Shown here in pieces: positions 27,214 through 36,592 of a stretch of DNA of 64,000 nt. Each line of letters starts with the position of its first letter. Within the stretch, counting starts at the first letter, position 1. The stretch is taken from positions 2,794,352-2,858,351 of the forward strand of contig NZ_CP121106.1 of NCBI RefSeq assembly GCF_029623755.1. The letters run 5' to 3'. A program made the position numbers and the translations under genes. A model generated the notes under the pieces. That model did no database searches. It was not told the origin of the DNA and worked only from the letters and a program-made list of their open reading frames with translations. This DNA comes from Altererythrobacter sp. CAU 1644. GTDB taxonomy: Bacteria; Pseudomonadota; Alphaproteobacteria; Sphingomonadales; Sphingomonadaceae.

Positions 27214-30042
27214 TTGAGCGACGAAACCGATACCCTGATCCCTGGTAGCCCGATGGGCGATTTCGAGCGCGTCGACATCGTCGACGAGATGAAGACCAGC
27301 TATCTCGATTACGCGATGAGCGTGATCGTCAGCCGCGCGCTTCCCGACGTTCGCGACGGCCTCAAACCGGTCCATCGTCGCATACTGTTCGCCAGCCAGG
27401 AAGGCGGCTTTGTCGCAGGTCGCCCTTACCGCAAGAGCGCCAAGATCGTCGGCGACGTGATGGGTAACTACCACCCCCACGGCGACGCTGCGATCTACGA
27501 CGCCCTAGCGCGCATGACCCAATCCTGGTCGCTGCGTGTCCCGCTGATTGATGGCCAGGGCAACTTCGGCTCGATGGACCCCGATCCGCCAGCCTCGATG
27601 CGTTATACCGAAGCGCGCCTGGCCAGGGTGACGAACAGCCTGCTCGACGATCTCGACAAGGACACGGTCGATTTCGCCGACAACTACGATGGCTCCCGGC
27701 AGGAGCCGACCGTGCTTCCCGCGCGCTTCCCCAACCTGCTGGTCAACGGCGCTGGCGGCATCGCGGTGGGCATGGCAACCAATATCCCGCCGCACAATCT
27801 GGGCGAAGTGATCGATGGCTGCCTTGCCTTCATCGAGAACCCGGGCATCACCAGCGAAGAACTGTTCGAGATTATTCCCGGCCCCGACTTCCCGACCGCG
27901 CCGCTGATCCTCGGCAAGTCCGGCGCCCGCGCAGCCTACACGACCGGGCGCGGATCGATCCTCATGCGCGCTCGCCACGAGATCGAGACCGGGCGCAACG
28001 ACCGGCGTTCGATCGTCCTCACGTCGATTCCGTATCAGGTCGGCAAGTCGGGCTTGGTCGAAAAGATCGCCGACGCTGCCAAGGAGAAGCGGATCGAGGG
28101 AATCTCGGACATCCGCGACGAAAGTTCGCGCGAAGGTGTGCGGGTCGTTGTCGAGCTCAAGCGCGATGCAACTCCCGAAGTGGTGCTCAATCAGTTGTGG
28201 CGCCACACGCCGGCCCAGGCGAGCTTTCCCGCCAATATGCTCGCGATCCGCGGTGGCAGGCCCGAGGTGCTCGCGCTGCGCGACATCATCCAGGCATTCA
28301 TCCAGTTCCGCGAGCAGGTCATTACCCGCCGGACCAAGTTCGAGCTCAACAAGGCACGCGACCGCGCGCATATCTTGCTCGGCTTGGTTGTCGCGGTTTC
28401 CAATTTGGACGAAGTCGTGGCGATCATCCGTGGTTCGTCGAACCCGGCCGAAGCACGGCAGAAGTTGCTCACGCGCGACTGGCCGATTGGTGACATTGCA
28501 CAGTATATCCGCCTGGTTGAAGCCATCGAACCCGATGCCGAACAGGAAGGCGGCACTTACCGCCTCTCGGAGCGCCAGGTGAAGGCAATCCTCGAACTCC
28601 GCCTGCATCGCCTGACCGCGTTGGGCCGCGACGAGATCGGTGATGAGCTCAAGGAACTGGCGGTTGCCATCGAGGAATATCTATCGATCCTCGCCGACCG
28701 CGTGAAGCTCTATCGCGTCATGCGCGAGGAACTCGAAGAAATCCGCTCGACCTACGCGACGCCGCGCGTCTCGGAAATCGCGCCTGCCTGGGACGGCCTC
28801 GAAGACGAGGACCTAATCGAACAGGAAGACATGGTCGTAACCGTCACCCATAGCGGTTACATCAAGCGTACCCCGCTCGACACCTTCCGGGCGCAGAACC
28901 GTGGCGGCAAGGGTCGCAGCGGCATGGCGACCAAGGACGAGGACGCCGTGGTCGAGATGTTCGTCACGTCGACCCACAATCCGGTCCTGTTCTTTACCAA
29001 CACCGGCCGCGTCTATCGGCTCAAAGTTTGGAAGCTGCCCGAAGGAGGCCCGCAGACGAAGGGCCGCCCGATGGTCAACCTGCTGCCCTTGGGTGACGAC
29101 GAACGCGTTACCAATGTCCTGCCCCTGCCCGAGGACGAGAACGAGTGGTCCAAGCTCAACATCATCTTTGCGACGGAACAGGGCATGGTCCGCCGCAATT
29201 CGATGGACGCCTTCACCAACGTTCCCACCAATGGCAAATACGCGATGGGCTTTGTCGAGGGTAGCGGCGATCGGTTGATCGGCGTCGAGCTTCTTACAGA
29301 GGACCAGGAGGTCTTCCTCGCCAGCGATGCAGGCAAGGCAATCCGTTTCTCTGCCACCGATGCGCGCGAGACCAAGAGTCGCACCGGCATCGGCGTGCGC
29401 GGTATGACGCTCAAGGATGGCGCCAAGGTCGTTTCGATGGCCGTGCTGGACGCGGGCGAAAGGGACACCGAGATTCGCGACGCCTATCTCCGCGCGGCGC
29501 CGTGGAAGGAGAACGACGCCGAACCCGCGATCGACGCCGAGAAGGTCTCGGAAATGGCCGAAGCCGAGGAGTTCGTCCTCACCATCACCGCCAATGGCTA
29601 CGGCAAGATCTCTTCTGCCTACGAATATCGCACGATTGGTCGCGGCGGTCAGGGGCTGACGAATATCGGCACGCCCGAAAGCAACCCGGATCGCAATGGC
29701 CCGGTGGTCGCCAGCTTCCCGATCAAGCATGGCTCGCAGTTGATGCTGGTGACCGACCAGGCCAAGCTGATCCGTCTGCCGATCGATTTCCGCCACATGC
29801 TTGAGGGCGAAGATCCGGGTGGTTTCCGCATCATCGGTCGGACTTCTGCCGGCGTAAGGATCTTCAACGTTGCCGATAACGAACAGGTCGTTGGCGCCGC
29901 GTTGATTGACGAAACCGAAGAACCGGAGAATGATGCCGAAGAGGCGATCGCCGAGGAAATGGCGGGTCGCGAGGCACAGGAAACCACGCCCTACACCACG
30001 GCGCATTCTGACAAGAATATCGAGGGTGAACCGGGCGGCTAG
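27214..30042 (+). CDS. gyrA: DNA gyrase subunit A
   Basis: A 942-residue type II topoisomerase breakage-reunion subunit. The N-terminal domain holds [16 protein letters not shown], the quinolone-determining region [17 protein letters not shown] and the active-site Tyr131 in SMRYTEARL. Six C-terminal beta-pinwheel blades follow, with the GyrA box as [11 protein letters not shown]. An acidic tail ([17 protein letters not shown]) ends it. The start is TTG at 27214. Position 92 (E. coli Ser83) is Ala, and Asp96 (E. coli Asp87) is kept. Confidence 0.98.
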   Translation: MSDETDTLIPGSPMGDFERVDIVDEMKTSYLDYAMSVIVSRALPDVRDGLKPVHRRILFASQEGGFVAGRPYRKSAKIVGDVMGNYHPHGDAAIYDALARMTQSWSLRVPLIDGQGNFGSMDPDPPASMRYTEARLARVTNSLLDDLDKDTVDFADNYDGSRQEPTVLPARFPNLLVNGAGGIAVGMATNIPPHNLGEVIDGCLAFIENPGITSEELFEIIPGPDFPTAPLILGKSGARAAYTTGRGSILMRARHEIETGRNDRRSIVLTSIPYQVGKSGLVEKIADAAKEKRIEGISDIRDESSREGVRVVVELKRDATPEVVLNQLWRHTPAQASFPANMLAIRGGRPEVLALRDIIQAFIQFREQVITRRTKFELNKARDRAHILLGLVVAVSNLDEVVAIIRGSSNPAEARQKLLTRDWPIGDIAQYIRLVEAIEPDAEQEGGTYRLSERQVKAILELRLHRLTALGRDEIGDELKELAVAIEEYLSILADRVKLYRVMREELEEIRSTYATPRVSEIAPAWDGLEDEDLIEQEDMVVTVTHSGYIKRTPLDTFRAQNRGGKGRSGMATKDEDAVVEMFVTSTHNPVLFFTNTGRVYRLKVWKLPEGGPQTKGRPMVNLLPLGDDERVTNVLPLPEDENEWSKLNIIFATEQGMVRRNSMDAFTNVPTNGKYAMGFVEGSGDRLIGVELLTEDQEVFLASDAGKAIRFSATDARETKSRTGIGVRGMTLKDGAKVVSMAVLDAGERDTEIRDAYLRAAPWKENDAEPAIDAEKVSEMAEAEEFVLTITANGYGKISSAYEYRTIGRGGQGLTNIGTPESNPDRNGPVVASFPIKHGSQLMLVTDQAKLIRLPIDFRHMLEGEDPGGFRIIGRTSAGVRIFNVADNEQVVGAALIDETEEPENDAEEAIAEEMAGREAQETTPYTTAHSDKNIEGEPGG

Positions 30043-30052
30043 GGAGAGATAG

Positions 30053-30898
30053 ATGACGCTCACGGTCGAACCGTCCGACTCGAGCTGCGGCGCACGAGTG
30101 ACGGGGGTCGACCTGTCGAGCGATCTCTCCCCTGCACTGACCGAGGAAATCCGCGCCGCCTGGCTCGAGCACAAGGTCGTCGCCTTCCCCGACCAAGGGG
30201 CAATGGACGACGACGCGCTCGAGCGCTTCACCGAGGCAATGGGCGGGTTTGGCGAGGATCCTTTCTTCGCACCGATCGAGGGTCGCCAGCACATTGCCGC
30301 TATCCTGCGAGAAGCCGACGAGCAGACACCGCTGTTTGCAGAGAACTGGCACAGCGATTGGAGCTTCCTGGCCCAACCGCCCGCTGGCACCTGCCTGATG
30401 GCGATCGACATCCCTCCGATTGGCGGCGACACGATGTTCGCCGACCAGGTCGCAGCCTTCGCCGCACTGCCAGAGGAGCGGAAGGAATACTTGCGATCGC
30501 TCACCGCCATTCACAGTGCCAAGCTCGCCTACGCGCCTGACGGTGCCTATGGCGAGAAGGATGAAGGCCGCTCCATGGCGATCCGGCCCGGCGAAAGCGC
30601 GCTCGAGACACAGACTCACCCGCTGATCCGGCGTCACCCCGAAACGGGCAAAGAAGCCATTTTCTCGACGCTCGGCTACATTATCGGCATCGAAGGCATG
30701 GATCAGGCCGAGGCCATCGGTTTGCTGGGCGAGCTGGCGCTATGGCAGGGCCGCGACGAGTTCGTCTACCGCCACCGCTGGGAGCCTGGCATGGTGGTGA
30801 TGTGGGACAATCGCAGCGTGCTGCACAAGGCAACCGGCGGATACGAGGGGCACCGGCGCGAACTGCATCGCACGACCATCGCCGCCTGGGCTGGCTAG
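30053..30898 (+). CDS. TauD/TfdA family Fe(II)/2-oxoglutarate dioxygenase
   Basis: A non-heme iron dioxygenase of 281 residues. The iron triad is ENWHSDWSF (H-x-D) and the distal His in NRSVLHKATGGY; the 2-oxoglutarate Arg follows in RRELHRTTIAAW. The N-terminus (ARVTGVDLSSDLSP) also fits the family. Relatives act on taurine, alkylsulfates or chlorophenoxyacetates; the substrate here is not shown. It follows gyrA by ten bases and overlaps nothing. No ssu/tau transport genes are nearby. Confidence 0.85.
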   Translation: MTLTVEPSDSSCGARVTGVDLSSDLSPALTEEIRAAWLEHKVVAFPDQGAMDDDALERFTEAMGGFGEDPFFAPIEGRQHIAAILREADEQTPLFAENWHSDWSFLAQPPAGTCLMAIDIPPIGGDTMFADQVAAFAALPEERKEYLRSLTAIHSAKLAYAPDGAYGEKDEGRSMAIRPGESALETQTHPLIRRHPETGKEAIFSTLGYIIGIEGMDQAEAIGLLGELALWQGRDEFVYRHRWEPGMVVMWDNRSVLHKATGGYEGHRRELHRTTIAAWAG

Positions 30899-30901
30899 GT
30901 T

Positions 30902-31558
30902 CTAACCGTCCTCTTCCGCAAGCTCGTGACGCAGCGTCTGCACCACGCCCGTCGCGATCAGGAACTGCCCGCCGTAGTACAGCGGCCAGATCGCATATTG
31001 CGGGATGTCTCCCAGATCGACCGGGCCCAACTCGCTGAAGATCAGCCAATCGGATATTACGAACAGGACCGCCCCAAGGCCGACGCGGTAACGCGGAAAG
31101 CGGCTCATCCATGCGGTCGACGCCATCCCGCCAAGAGCGAGGCCGTAAAGCGTCACCTGCCAGTTATGTGAGAGCATCCAGCACACCAGGGGTGTTCCTA
31201 GAAGCAGGGCGACAGCCAGCATTTTCTGGCTGCCGGTCGTGTGTTGGCGCGGATGCTTGAGATAGAGGGACATCGCCGCGAGGTGCGACAGGAAGAACGC
31301 CGCCCCGCCTGCTTCGAGCGATAACTCGATGGCCATGTCGCCAATCGACGACAGAGCCATAGTCAGGCCGATCAGGAGAGCCGCCACGCCATGTCCACGG
31401 CGCAGAGTATAAACGGCGAGGAAGGCGACCCCTGCCCCCTTCAGCAGGATCAGCCAAAGACCGCCGATGGGATTGTCGCGCAGGAAATAGAACGCGATTG
31501 CCGCGGCAAGGCTCGCAAGCAGCCAGGGCCTGTGTTCTACCAACGCACGCTTGGGCAT
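30902..31558 (-). CDS. YhhN family membrane protein (lysoplasmalogenase-like)
   Basis: A 218-residue integral membrane protein with about eight hydrophobic helices. The YhhN/TMEM86 family Asp residues are visible in MALSSIGDMAIE and LFVISDWLIF. Animal TMEM86B hydrolyses the vinyl ether of lysoplasmalogens; the bacterial role is less clear. The ATG at 31558 has a strong SD (GGAGGG, nine bases upstream); the longer upstream frame is rejected. It is divergent from trmFO, 68 bases away. Confidence 0.82.
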   Translation of the reverse strand: MPKRALVEHRPWLLASLAAAIAFYFLRDNPIGGLWLILLKGAGVAFLAVYTLRRGHGVAALLIGLTMALSSIGDMAIELSLEAGGAAFFLSHLAAMSLYLKHPRQHTTGSQKMLAVALLLGTPLVCWMLSHNWQVTLYGLALGGMASTAWMSRFPRYRVGLGAVLFVISDWLIFSELGPVDLGDIPQYAIWPLYYGGQFLIATGVVQTLRHELAEEDG

Positions 31559-31626
31559 ATGTTTTCCCTCCTTCGGCGCTCTTGGACTTGATGAATGGGG
31601 GGCGCAAGCACTAGGTGCGCAGCGCA

Positions 31627-33006
31627 ATGAACATGTCCACCACACACGACGTCCACATTATCGGCGGCGGTCTCGCCGGAAGCGAAGCCGCTTGGCAGCT
31701 TGCCGAAGGTGGGTTCAAGGTCCGCCTGTCGGAGATGCGCGGGTCGGGCGACATGACCCCGGCCCACCAGACCGACGGTCTCGCCGAACTGGTCTGTTCG
31801 AACAGCTTCCGTTCGGATGACAGCGACAAGAACGCCGTCGGCTTGCTGCACTATGAGATGCGCGAGCTGAATTCCCTGATCATGGCTGCGGGCGAGGTCG
31901 CGCGCGTCCCCGCAGGCAGCGCCATGGCGGTCGATCGGGATGTGTTTTCGGCCGAGGTCGAAAAGCGCCTGCTCGAACATCCCAACGTCACCGTGGTGCG
32001 CGAACGGATCGACCGATTGCCCGAAGCCGGAATGACGATCGTCGCCACCGGCCCGCTGACCGCACAATCACTCGCCCAGAGTATCGTCCAGGCGACTGGG
32101 CAAGAACGGCTTGCATTCTTCGACGCGATCGCGCCGATTGTGCACCGCGACAGCATCGACATGGATATCTGCTGGATCCAATCGCGCTGGAACAAGCGTA
32201 ACGAAGCCTCGAACGAAGATGGTGACTACATCAATTGCCCGATGACGAAGGAGCAGTATCTCGCCTTCCATCAGGGCCTGCTCGATGGCGAAAAGACCGA
32301 GTTTCGCGAGTGGGAGAAGGACACGCCTTACTTCGAGGGCTGCATGCCGATCGAGGTCATGGCAGCGCGCGGGGTCGACACATTGCGCTTTGGCCCGATG
32401 AAGCCCGTCGGGCTAGACAATCCGCGCGACACCACACCGGAATTTCCGCAGGGCCGCTGGCCCTATGCCGTGGTGCAGCTCAGGCAAGACAACAAGCTCG
32501 GCACCTTGTGGAACATGGTCGGTTTCCAGACCAAGCTCAAATATGCCGCACAGATCGAGCTGTTCCGTACCATTCCCGGCCTCGAGAACGCCGAATTCGC
32601 CCGGCTTGGCGGCCTGCACCGCAACACCTTCCTTAACTCGCCCATGGTGCTCGATCGCCAGCTACGGCTGCGGAATGCGCCGCATATCCGGTTCGCCGGA
32701 CAGGTGACAGGCTGCGAAGGCTATGTAGAATCGAGCGCTGTTGGCCTTATTGCGGGAATGATGGCCGCATCCGAGTTGGCAGGACGCGAATGGACGCCCC
32801 TCCCCGCGACTACCGCGCTCGGCGCACTTCTCAGTCACATCACTGGCGATGCCGAGGCCGAGACCTATCAGCCCATGAACGTCAACTTCGGCCTATTCCC
32901 GCCGCTCCACGACGTGAAGAAGAAAGCGCGCAAGGAAGCCTATACCTCGCGCGCCAAGGGAGATCTGAAGGCATGGCTGGCAGAAACGGATCCAATCCCT
33001 GCCTAG
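31627..33006 (+). CDS. trmFO: Methylenetetrahydrofolate-tRNA-(uracil54-C5)-methyltransferase TrmFO
   Basis: A folate- and FAD-dependent tRNA methyltransferase that makes m5U54 in the T-loop. The FAD dinucleotide fold is [20 protein letters not shown]. Family segments include [33 protein letters not shown] and [19 protein letters not shown]. The length (459 residues) is normal. The start ATG 31627 has an AGGTG nine bases upstream; ATG 31633 and GTG 31615 are alternatives. Confidence 0.97.
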   Translation: MNMSTTHDVHIIGGGLAGSEAAWQLAEGGFKVRLSEMRGSGDMTPAHQTDGLAELVCSNSFRSDDSDKNAVGLLHYEMRELNSLIMAAGEVARVPAGSAMAVDRDVFSAEVEKRLLEHPNVTVVRERIDRLPEAGMTIVATGPLTAQSLAQSIVQATGQERLAFFDAIAPIVHRDSIDMDICWIQSRWNKRNEASNEDGDYINCPMTKEQYLAFHQGLLDGEKTEFREWEKDTPYFEGCMPIEVMAARGVDTLRFGPMKPVGLDNPRDTTPEFPQGRWPYAVVQLRQDNKLGTLWNMVGFQTKLKYAAQIELFRTIPGLENAEFARLGGLHRNTFLNSPMVLDRQLRLRNAPHIRFAGQVTGCEGYVESSAVGLIAGMMAASELAGREWTPLPATTALGALLSHITGDAEAETYQPMNVNFGLFPPLHDVKKKARKEAYTSRAKGDLKAWLAETDPIPA

Positions 33007-33009
33007 CTC

Positions 33010-33471
33010 TCAGCAGCGGCAGCGAGTCCTTTTCGCGCTTCTCTTGGGTGCGGTGGTAGCAAACTCCTTCGCGTCGAGCTTGCCATCGCCGTTGGCGTCT
33101 GCCCCATCGAACCGTTCCACGGTCGTGACTGCCCATTCCTCGAAGGTGAGCAAGTTGTTGCCATCGACATCAAGCGCACGGAACCCGTCGCTGCGGGTCG
33201 AAAGCATTTCGTTGCGCGTGATCACGAGGTCGCGATTACGGTCGTAACGAAAGAAGCGGATCTGCTCGCGGGTCAACTGGCTCGCCTCGGGGGGTTCGGG
33301 GCCGGTCATATCGGTAGGATCGGTCAGCGGTAGCTCGTCTGGAGAGCGAGATGCCTCGACTTCGGGAGGTGGCGGAGCATTGTTCTCGACCTGCGCCACG
33401 CCCTGCCACCAATACAGGCCAACAGATGCGATCACGAGCCCCAAGAACAGTCCCAGCGCCATCCGGCCCAT
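33010..33471 (-). CDS. Membrane-anchored EF-hand calcium-binding protein
   Basis: A 153-residue protein with one N-terminal TM or uncleaved signal (ALGLFLGLVIASVGLYWWQG), a Pro-rich linker (APPPPEVEAS) and three EF-hand loops: DRNRDLVITRNE, DVDGNNLLTFEE and DANGDGKLDAKE. Each keeps acidic or Asn residues at positions 1, 3, 5 and Glu at 12. It likely binds Ca2+ in the periplasm. The ATG 33471 has a G-rich site seven bases upstream. Convergent with trmFO. No partner is evident. Confidence 0.8.
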   Translation of the reverse strand: MGRMALGLFLGLVIASVGLYWWQGVAQVENNAPPPPEVEASRSPDELPLTDPTDMTGPEPPEASQLTREQIRFFRYDRNRDLVITRNEMLSTRSDGFRALDVDGNNLLTFEEWAVTTVERFDGADANGDGKLDAKEFATTAPKRSAKRTRCRC

Positions 33472-33510
33472 GCATATACCCCCTGACAAGTATCTCGAGA
33501 ATAACGCTTT

Positions 33511-34167
33511 TCAGCGCCCGAGCAAGCCAACGCGCAGCGCAACTAGTGCCGCGCCACGCCCCTCCATCAATGGGTACCCCCCTCGCCTGAGCGCCCGTAT
33601 TGCCAAGGCCTCCAGGATCATGATTCCACGCACATGGCGGGGCCGCCCGTTCTTCGGGCCATCCTCGGCCAAGCCTGCGGCAACGATCTGCAGCCTTTCC
33701 TCGTTCGAACTCGTATGCGCGGCTGCGTCCGCCAGCCCCCAGCGCCGTCCGGCCGATTGCAGCCGTCGCCGAAGAGCCTCGCCGGCCCCTGCATCCAGAT
33801 GCCCCAATGGTGTCGCCCGCCCCTCCGCGAAGTCCTGAATTGTGGCCTGCGCAAGCTCCTCATGCGTTACCAACACCTCCCACGCGTCGACCAGCGCGAT
33901 CAATGGATCAGGATCGACCCATTCGACTGCGATCGCATCGAGCACGGCATCTCCGCCCGGTCTTTGTTCCGGCGGTTGGGCAAGTTGGTCCCGCCACCAC
34001 GCGAGGCGCATCTGCGCGAGCATCGGTTCGCCCGCATTGGCGACAATGCGACCCAGACGCCGATCAAGGCCGAAGAAGGCTGCCAACCGTCCGCGAATGG
34101 CAGGAGCGCAGTGAGCGATCGCCAATTTCTGTTCGGCTGGCAGTTCTTCCGTCTCGGACAGGTGCAT
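33511..34167 (-). CDS. Squalene/phytoene synthase-like protein, likely non-catalytic
   Basis: A 218-residue all-alpha protein. AGEPMLAQMRLAWWRDQLAQ matches the conserved helix of the squalene/phytoene synthase fold (NDUFAF6-like branch). The Asp-rich D-x-x-x-D motifs that bind prenyl diphosphates are not visible, and the protein is about 60 residues shorter than the enzymes, so prenyl transfer is unlikely. NDUFAF6-like relatives assist complex I assembly, which is one possible role. It starts at ATG 34167, divergent from the Tad cassette. Confidence 0.65.
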   Translation of the reverse strand: MHLSETEELPAEQKLAIAHCAPAIRGRLAAFFGLDRRLGRIVANAGEPMLAQMRLAWWRDQLAQPPEQRPGGDAVLDAIAVEWVDPDPLIALVDAWEVLVTHEELAQATIQDFAEGRATPLGHLDAGAGEALRRRLQSAGRRWGLADAAAHTSSNEERLQIVAAGLAEDGPKNGRPRHVRGIMILEALAIRALRRGGYPLMEGRGAALVALRVGLLGR

Positions 34168-34252
34168 GATCGCGGTAGGCTCACGTTAAGCGCGCCTGTC
34201 AAGGGCACAGGCTAGGAAGTATGGCCTTTTGCCAAGGGCATGGCCTGCCTCA

Positions 34253-34271
34253 GTAACCTCGCCTTAACCAT
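34253..34271 (+). promoter_or_regulatory. Candidate CtrA binding site upstream of the Tad cassette
   Basis: GTAA-N7-TTAACCAT. The CtrA consensus in alphaproteobacteria is TTAA-N7-TTAAC, often extended to CCAT, so this is one base off. It lies about 78 bases before the first gene of the TadG/TadE operon, a usual position for an activator. Confidence 0.5.
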
Positions 34272-34348
34272 GCCAGCTAACGATAAGCTCACCTAAACTT
34301 GTCAAATGCAGTGCCCGCATCGTCGTATTCGCAGGGTCCACACGCTTC

Positions 34349-35632
34349 ATGATCAGGTTTCGAGATCTTTGCCGACGCCTAAGAGCCAGCAAGCAAGGCA
34401 ATGCCGCTCTCTTGGTTGCCTTGGGCGCCCCGGCATTGATCGGCGGTACCGGTTTCGCCGTTGATACGGCGCAGTGGTACTTGTGGAAGCGTGAACTGCA
34501 GCAGGCGGTTGACCAGGCGGCCTATGCCGGTGCGCTGGCGCTCGCCAACGAGGACTCGGCCGATCTGTATTCGGATCGCGCAAATCAGGAATTCAGCGCC
34601 AATCTCTCGGTGACGAAGGAGTTCGCTTCGGACCTCTATATCGACATCGTCGATTACGCCGGGGGTGACGATAACAGCGTGCTTGCGAGGGCGAGTGCGA
34701 CACGTCGCCTGCCCTTCAGCAGCTTCCTGACCGGGGGACCCGTAACAGTGTCCGCCACAGCCCAGGCCAGCTTTGCCCAGGGCGCAAGCTACAGCGCATG
34801 CATCGTCTCGCTCGCTGACGACGGAGCCGGGACGACCATCGGCGGCAACGCCTCCATCAAGGCGCAATGCGGGATCGCCGCGCTTTCATGCAGTGACGAC
34901 GCGATCACCATTGACGGCAGCGCCACCGTCGAGACCGACATCATCGTGGCCTGCGGCAAGGTCGATGCGCCCACAGATCTCGATGACAAGGTTATCGAGG
35001 ATGCCGACAATTTGGTCGACGAATATGCCGACCTCGAACCGCCGACGAATGATGCCAATCGCACCTACAACTGCACCGGCAAGGGCCAGAACAAGCAGGC
35101 CTCTCTCCTCCCGGGGACCTATGCCGGGCTGGTAGTGAAGTGCACCACGGTTCTGTCCTCCGGCATCTATGTCATCAATGGCGGCGAGCTCGACCTGTCC
35201 GCCAATTACAACGTCACGGGAACCGGCGTCATGTTCGTCCTGCGCAACGGCGCGCGTCTGAAGCTGGGCGGTAACGGCAACGGGAATTCGATCCGCCTTT
35301 CGCCGATGACGGCGGCCGATGTCGCCACTGCGGGATATGCCGATCAGGCTGACCGGCTTTCGGATATCCTGATCTTCGAGGAACGCGACAATGAACCGGC
35401 CGAGCCGGGCCACATCATGAACGGCAACTCGAACTCGCTGATCGAGGGCTTGATCTACATGCCCTCCGGCTCGCTCCGCATCAACGGCACCGCAGACGTC
35501 AGTTCGCAGTGTCTGCTGATTTCGGCCTATCGTGTCGACGTTCGCGGCGGAGCCAAGCTCGAAACACTTTGCCCGACCGACGAAGCTACCAATGTCGGAT
35601 CGTCGAAAGCCAAGGTGAGACTGGTCGCATGA
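34349..35632 (+). CDS. TadG-like pilus/envelope protein with a beta-rich repeat region
   Basis: A 427-residue protein. The N-terminal TadE/TadG signature is SKQGNAALLVALGAPALIGG with FAVDTAQWYLWKRELQQAVD and YAGALALAN. This is an uncleaved hydrophobic helix followed by the 'D-x-x-x-W' style segment. Unlike many TadG proteins, the C-terminal part has no von Willebrand A motif. Residues about 160-370 are Gly/Asn/Ser-rich and beta-like (TTIGGNASIKAQ, IDGSATVETD, IYVINGGELDLS, NGARLKLGGNG). Several Cys may form disulfides. The stop overlaps the next gene (ATGA). Confidence 0.75.
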   Translation: MIRFRDLCRRLRASKQGNAALLVALGAPALIGGTGFAVDTAQWYLWKRELQQAVDQAAYAGALALANEDSADLYSDRANQEFSANLSVTKEFASDLYIDIVDYAGGDDNSVLARASATRRLPFSSFLTGGPVTVSATAQASFAQGASYSACIVSLADDGAGTTIGGNASIKAQCGIAALSCSDDAITIDGSATVETDIIVACGKVDAPTDLDDKVIEDADNLVDEYADLEPPTNDANRTYNCTGKGQNKQASLLPGTYAGLVVKCTTVLSSGIYVINGGELDLSANYNVTGTGVMFVLRNGARLKLGGNGNGNSIRLSPMTAADVATAGYADQADRLSDILIFEERDNEPAEPGHIMNGNSNSLIEGLIYMPSGSLRINGTADVSSQCLLISAYRVDVRGGAKLETLCPTDEATNVGSSKAKVRLVA

Positions 35633-36093
35633 TCGCCGTCACGCCCCGTTTCTTCGATCGACTTTGCCGTGACAGCCGCGGTGCAATGGCAATCGAAACG
35701 GCCTTCATCCTGCCGATCCTGATCGTGATGTCGCTAGGCGGGTTCGAGACAAGTCGTATCGTTTCGCGCCAGTTCGAGCTCCAGTCGGTCGCCGGTGAAG
35801 CAGAGGTCATCGCCATCGCCACCGCGAGCGGAGCGGAAACCTCCACGACCAAGCTGAAGAATATCCTCAAGGCATCGGCGGACCTCGATGACAGCCAGAT
35901 CACGATCTCGCGTTTCTATCGCTGCAATGCTAATGCGCAGACCGTCAGCACTCCCGAAAGCTGCAATGAGGACGATGTCGTTACCGACTACGTTCGCCTG
36001 GTAATCAGCGACACATACACCCCGATCTGGACCGATTTCGGGGTGGGCAAGCCGGTCGACATGCAGGTCGAACGCACGGTACTGCTCCCGTGA
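35629..36093 (+). CDS. TadE-family pseudopilin-like protein
   Basis: A 154-residue protein. The TadE signature is DSRGAMAIETAFILPILIVM with the conserved Glu inside the hydrophobic helix, as in pseudopilins processed by prepilin peptidases. The rest is a soluble periplasmic domain with two Cys (YRCNANAQ; ESCNED). The ATG 35629 overlaps the upstream stop and the 3' end overlaps the next gene (GTGA). No tadA/tadB/cpaA genes are in the window, so the rest of the machine lies elsewhere. Confidence 0.8.
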   Translation: MIAVTPRFFDRLCRDSRGAMAIETAFILPILIVMSLGGFETSRIVSRQFELQSVAGEAEVIAIATASGAETSTTKLKNILKASADLDDSQITISRFYRCNANAQTVSTPESCNEDDVVTDYVRLVISDTYTPIWTDFGVGKPVDMQVERTVLLP

Positions 36094-36566
36094 GCGCAAG
36101 CCCTCTCCACCTGCGACTTCGCCGCGACGAGCGCGGATCGATCCTGGTCGAGTTCGCCATGCTCGCCCCCGTCATCATCATGGCGATGATCGGCGTATTC
36201 CATGTCGCGATCTACATGCAGAACCACAATTCGTTGCGGTCGGTCGCCTCCGACACCTCGCGCCGGATCATGGTCGAGTACCAGAAGGAGAACGAGCTTT
36301 CGGCCGGCGAGATCAGCGCCATAGCCCGCAGCATTGCGGTGGGGGCGCCCTATCTGCTCGATACCGATCAGCTCAAGCTCGACGTCACCGAGGAAACGAC
36401 GAGCCGCGTCGAAGGTGCCACTGAGTACACTATCAGTCTCGCCTATCGGGGCGAGAGCTTCATGCCGCTCATCGATTTCGACGCATTCGAGATGAATTAC
36501 GAGCGATCGATATTCGTCGTCTCGGAAGCCGATGCCGAAGAGGAAGAAGAAGAGGAGGACGGCTGA
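36090..36566 (+). CDS. Second TadE-family pseudopilin-like protein
   Basis: A 158-residue protein. The TadE helix is DERGSILVEFAMLAPVIIMA, with Glu at the family position. A periplasmic domain follows and the tail is strongly acidic (EADAEEEEEEEDG). The GTG start overlaps the previous stop. It differs in sequence from the neighbouring TadE protein. It ends 26 bases from the convergent pdhB stop; an imperfect hairpin at 36558-36578 may end transcription. Confidence 0.8.
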   Translation: MSASPLHLRLRRDERGSILVEFAMLAPVIIMAMIGVFHVAIYMQNHNSLRSVASDTSRRIMVEYQKENELSAGEISAIARSIAVGAPYLLDTDQLKLDVTEETTSRVEGATEYTISLAYRGESFMPLIDFDAFEMNYERSIFVVSEADAEEEEEEEDG

Positions 36567-36592
36567 CCCTCTAGGCCAGCCACCTATCCCTC

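Noticed and set aside
27017..27217. 66-residue frame upstream of gyrA
   Set aside because: No ribosome site or homology, and it overlaps the gyrA start; probably noncoding.
28813..30510. 565-residue minus-strand frame opposite gyrA
   Set aside because: It is the antisense shadow of gyrA and the dioxygenase, caused by high G+C codon usage; no domain is seen.
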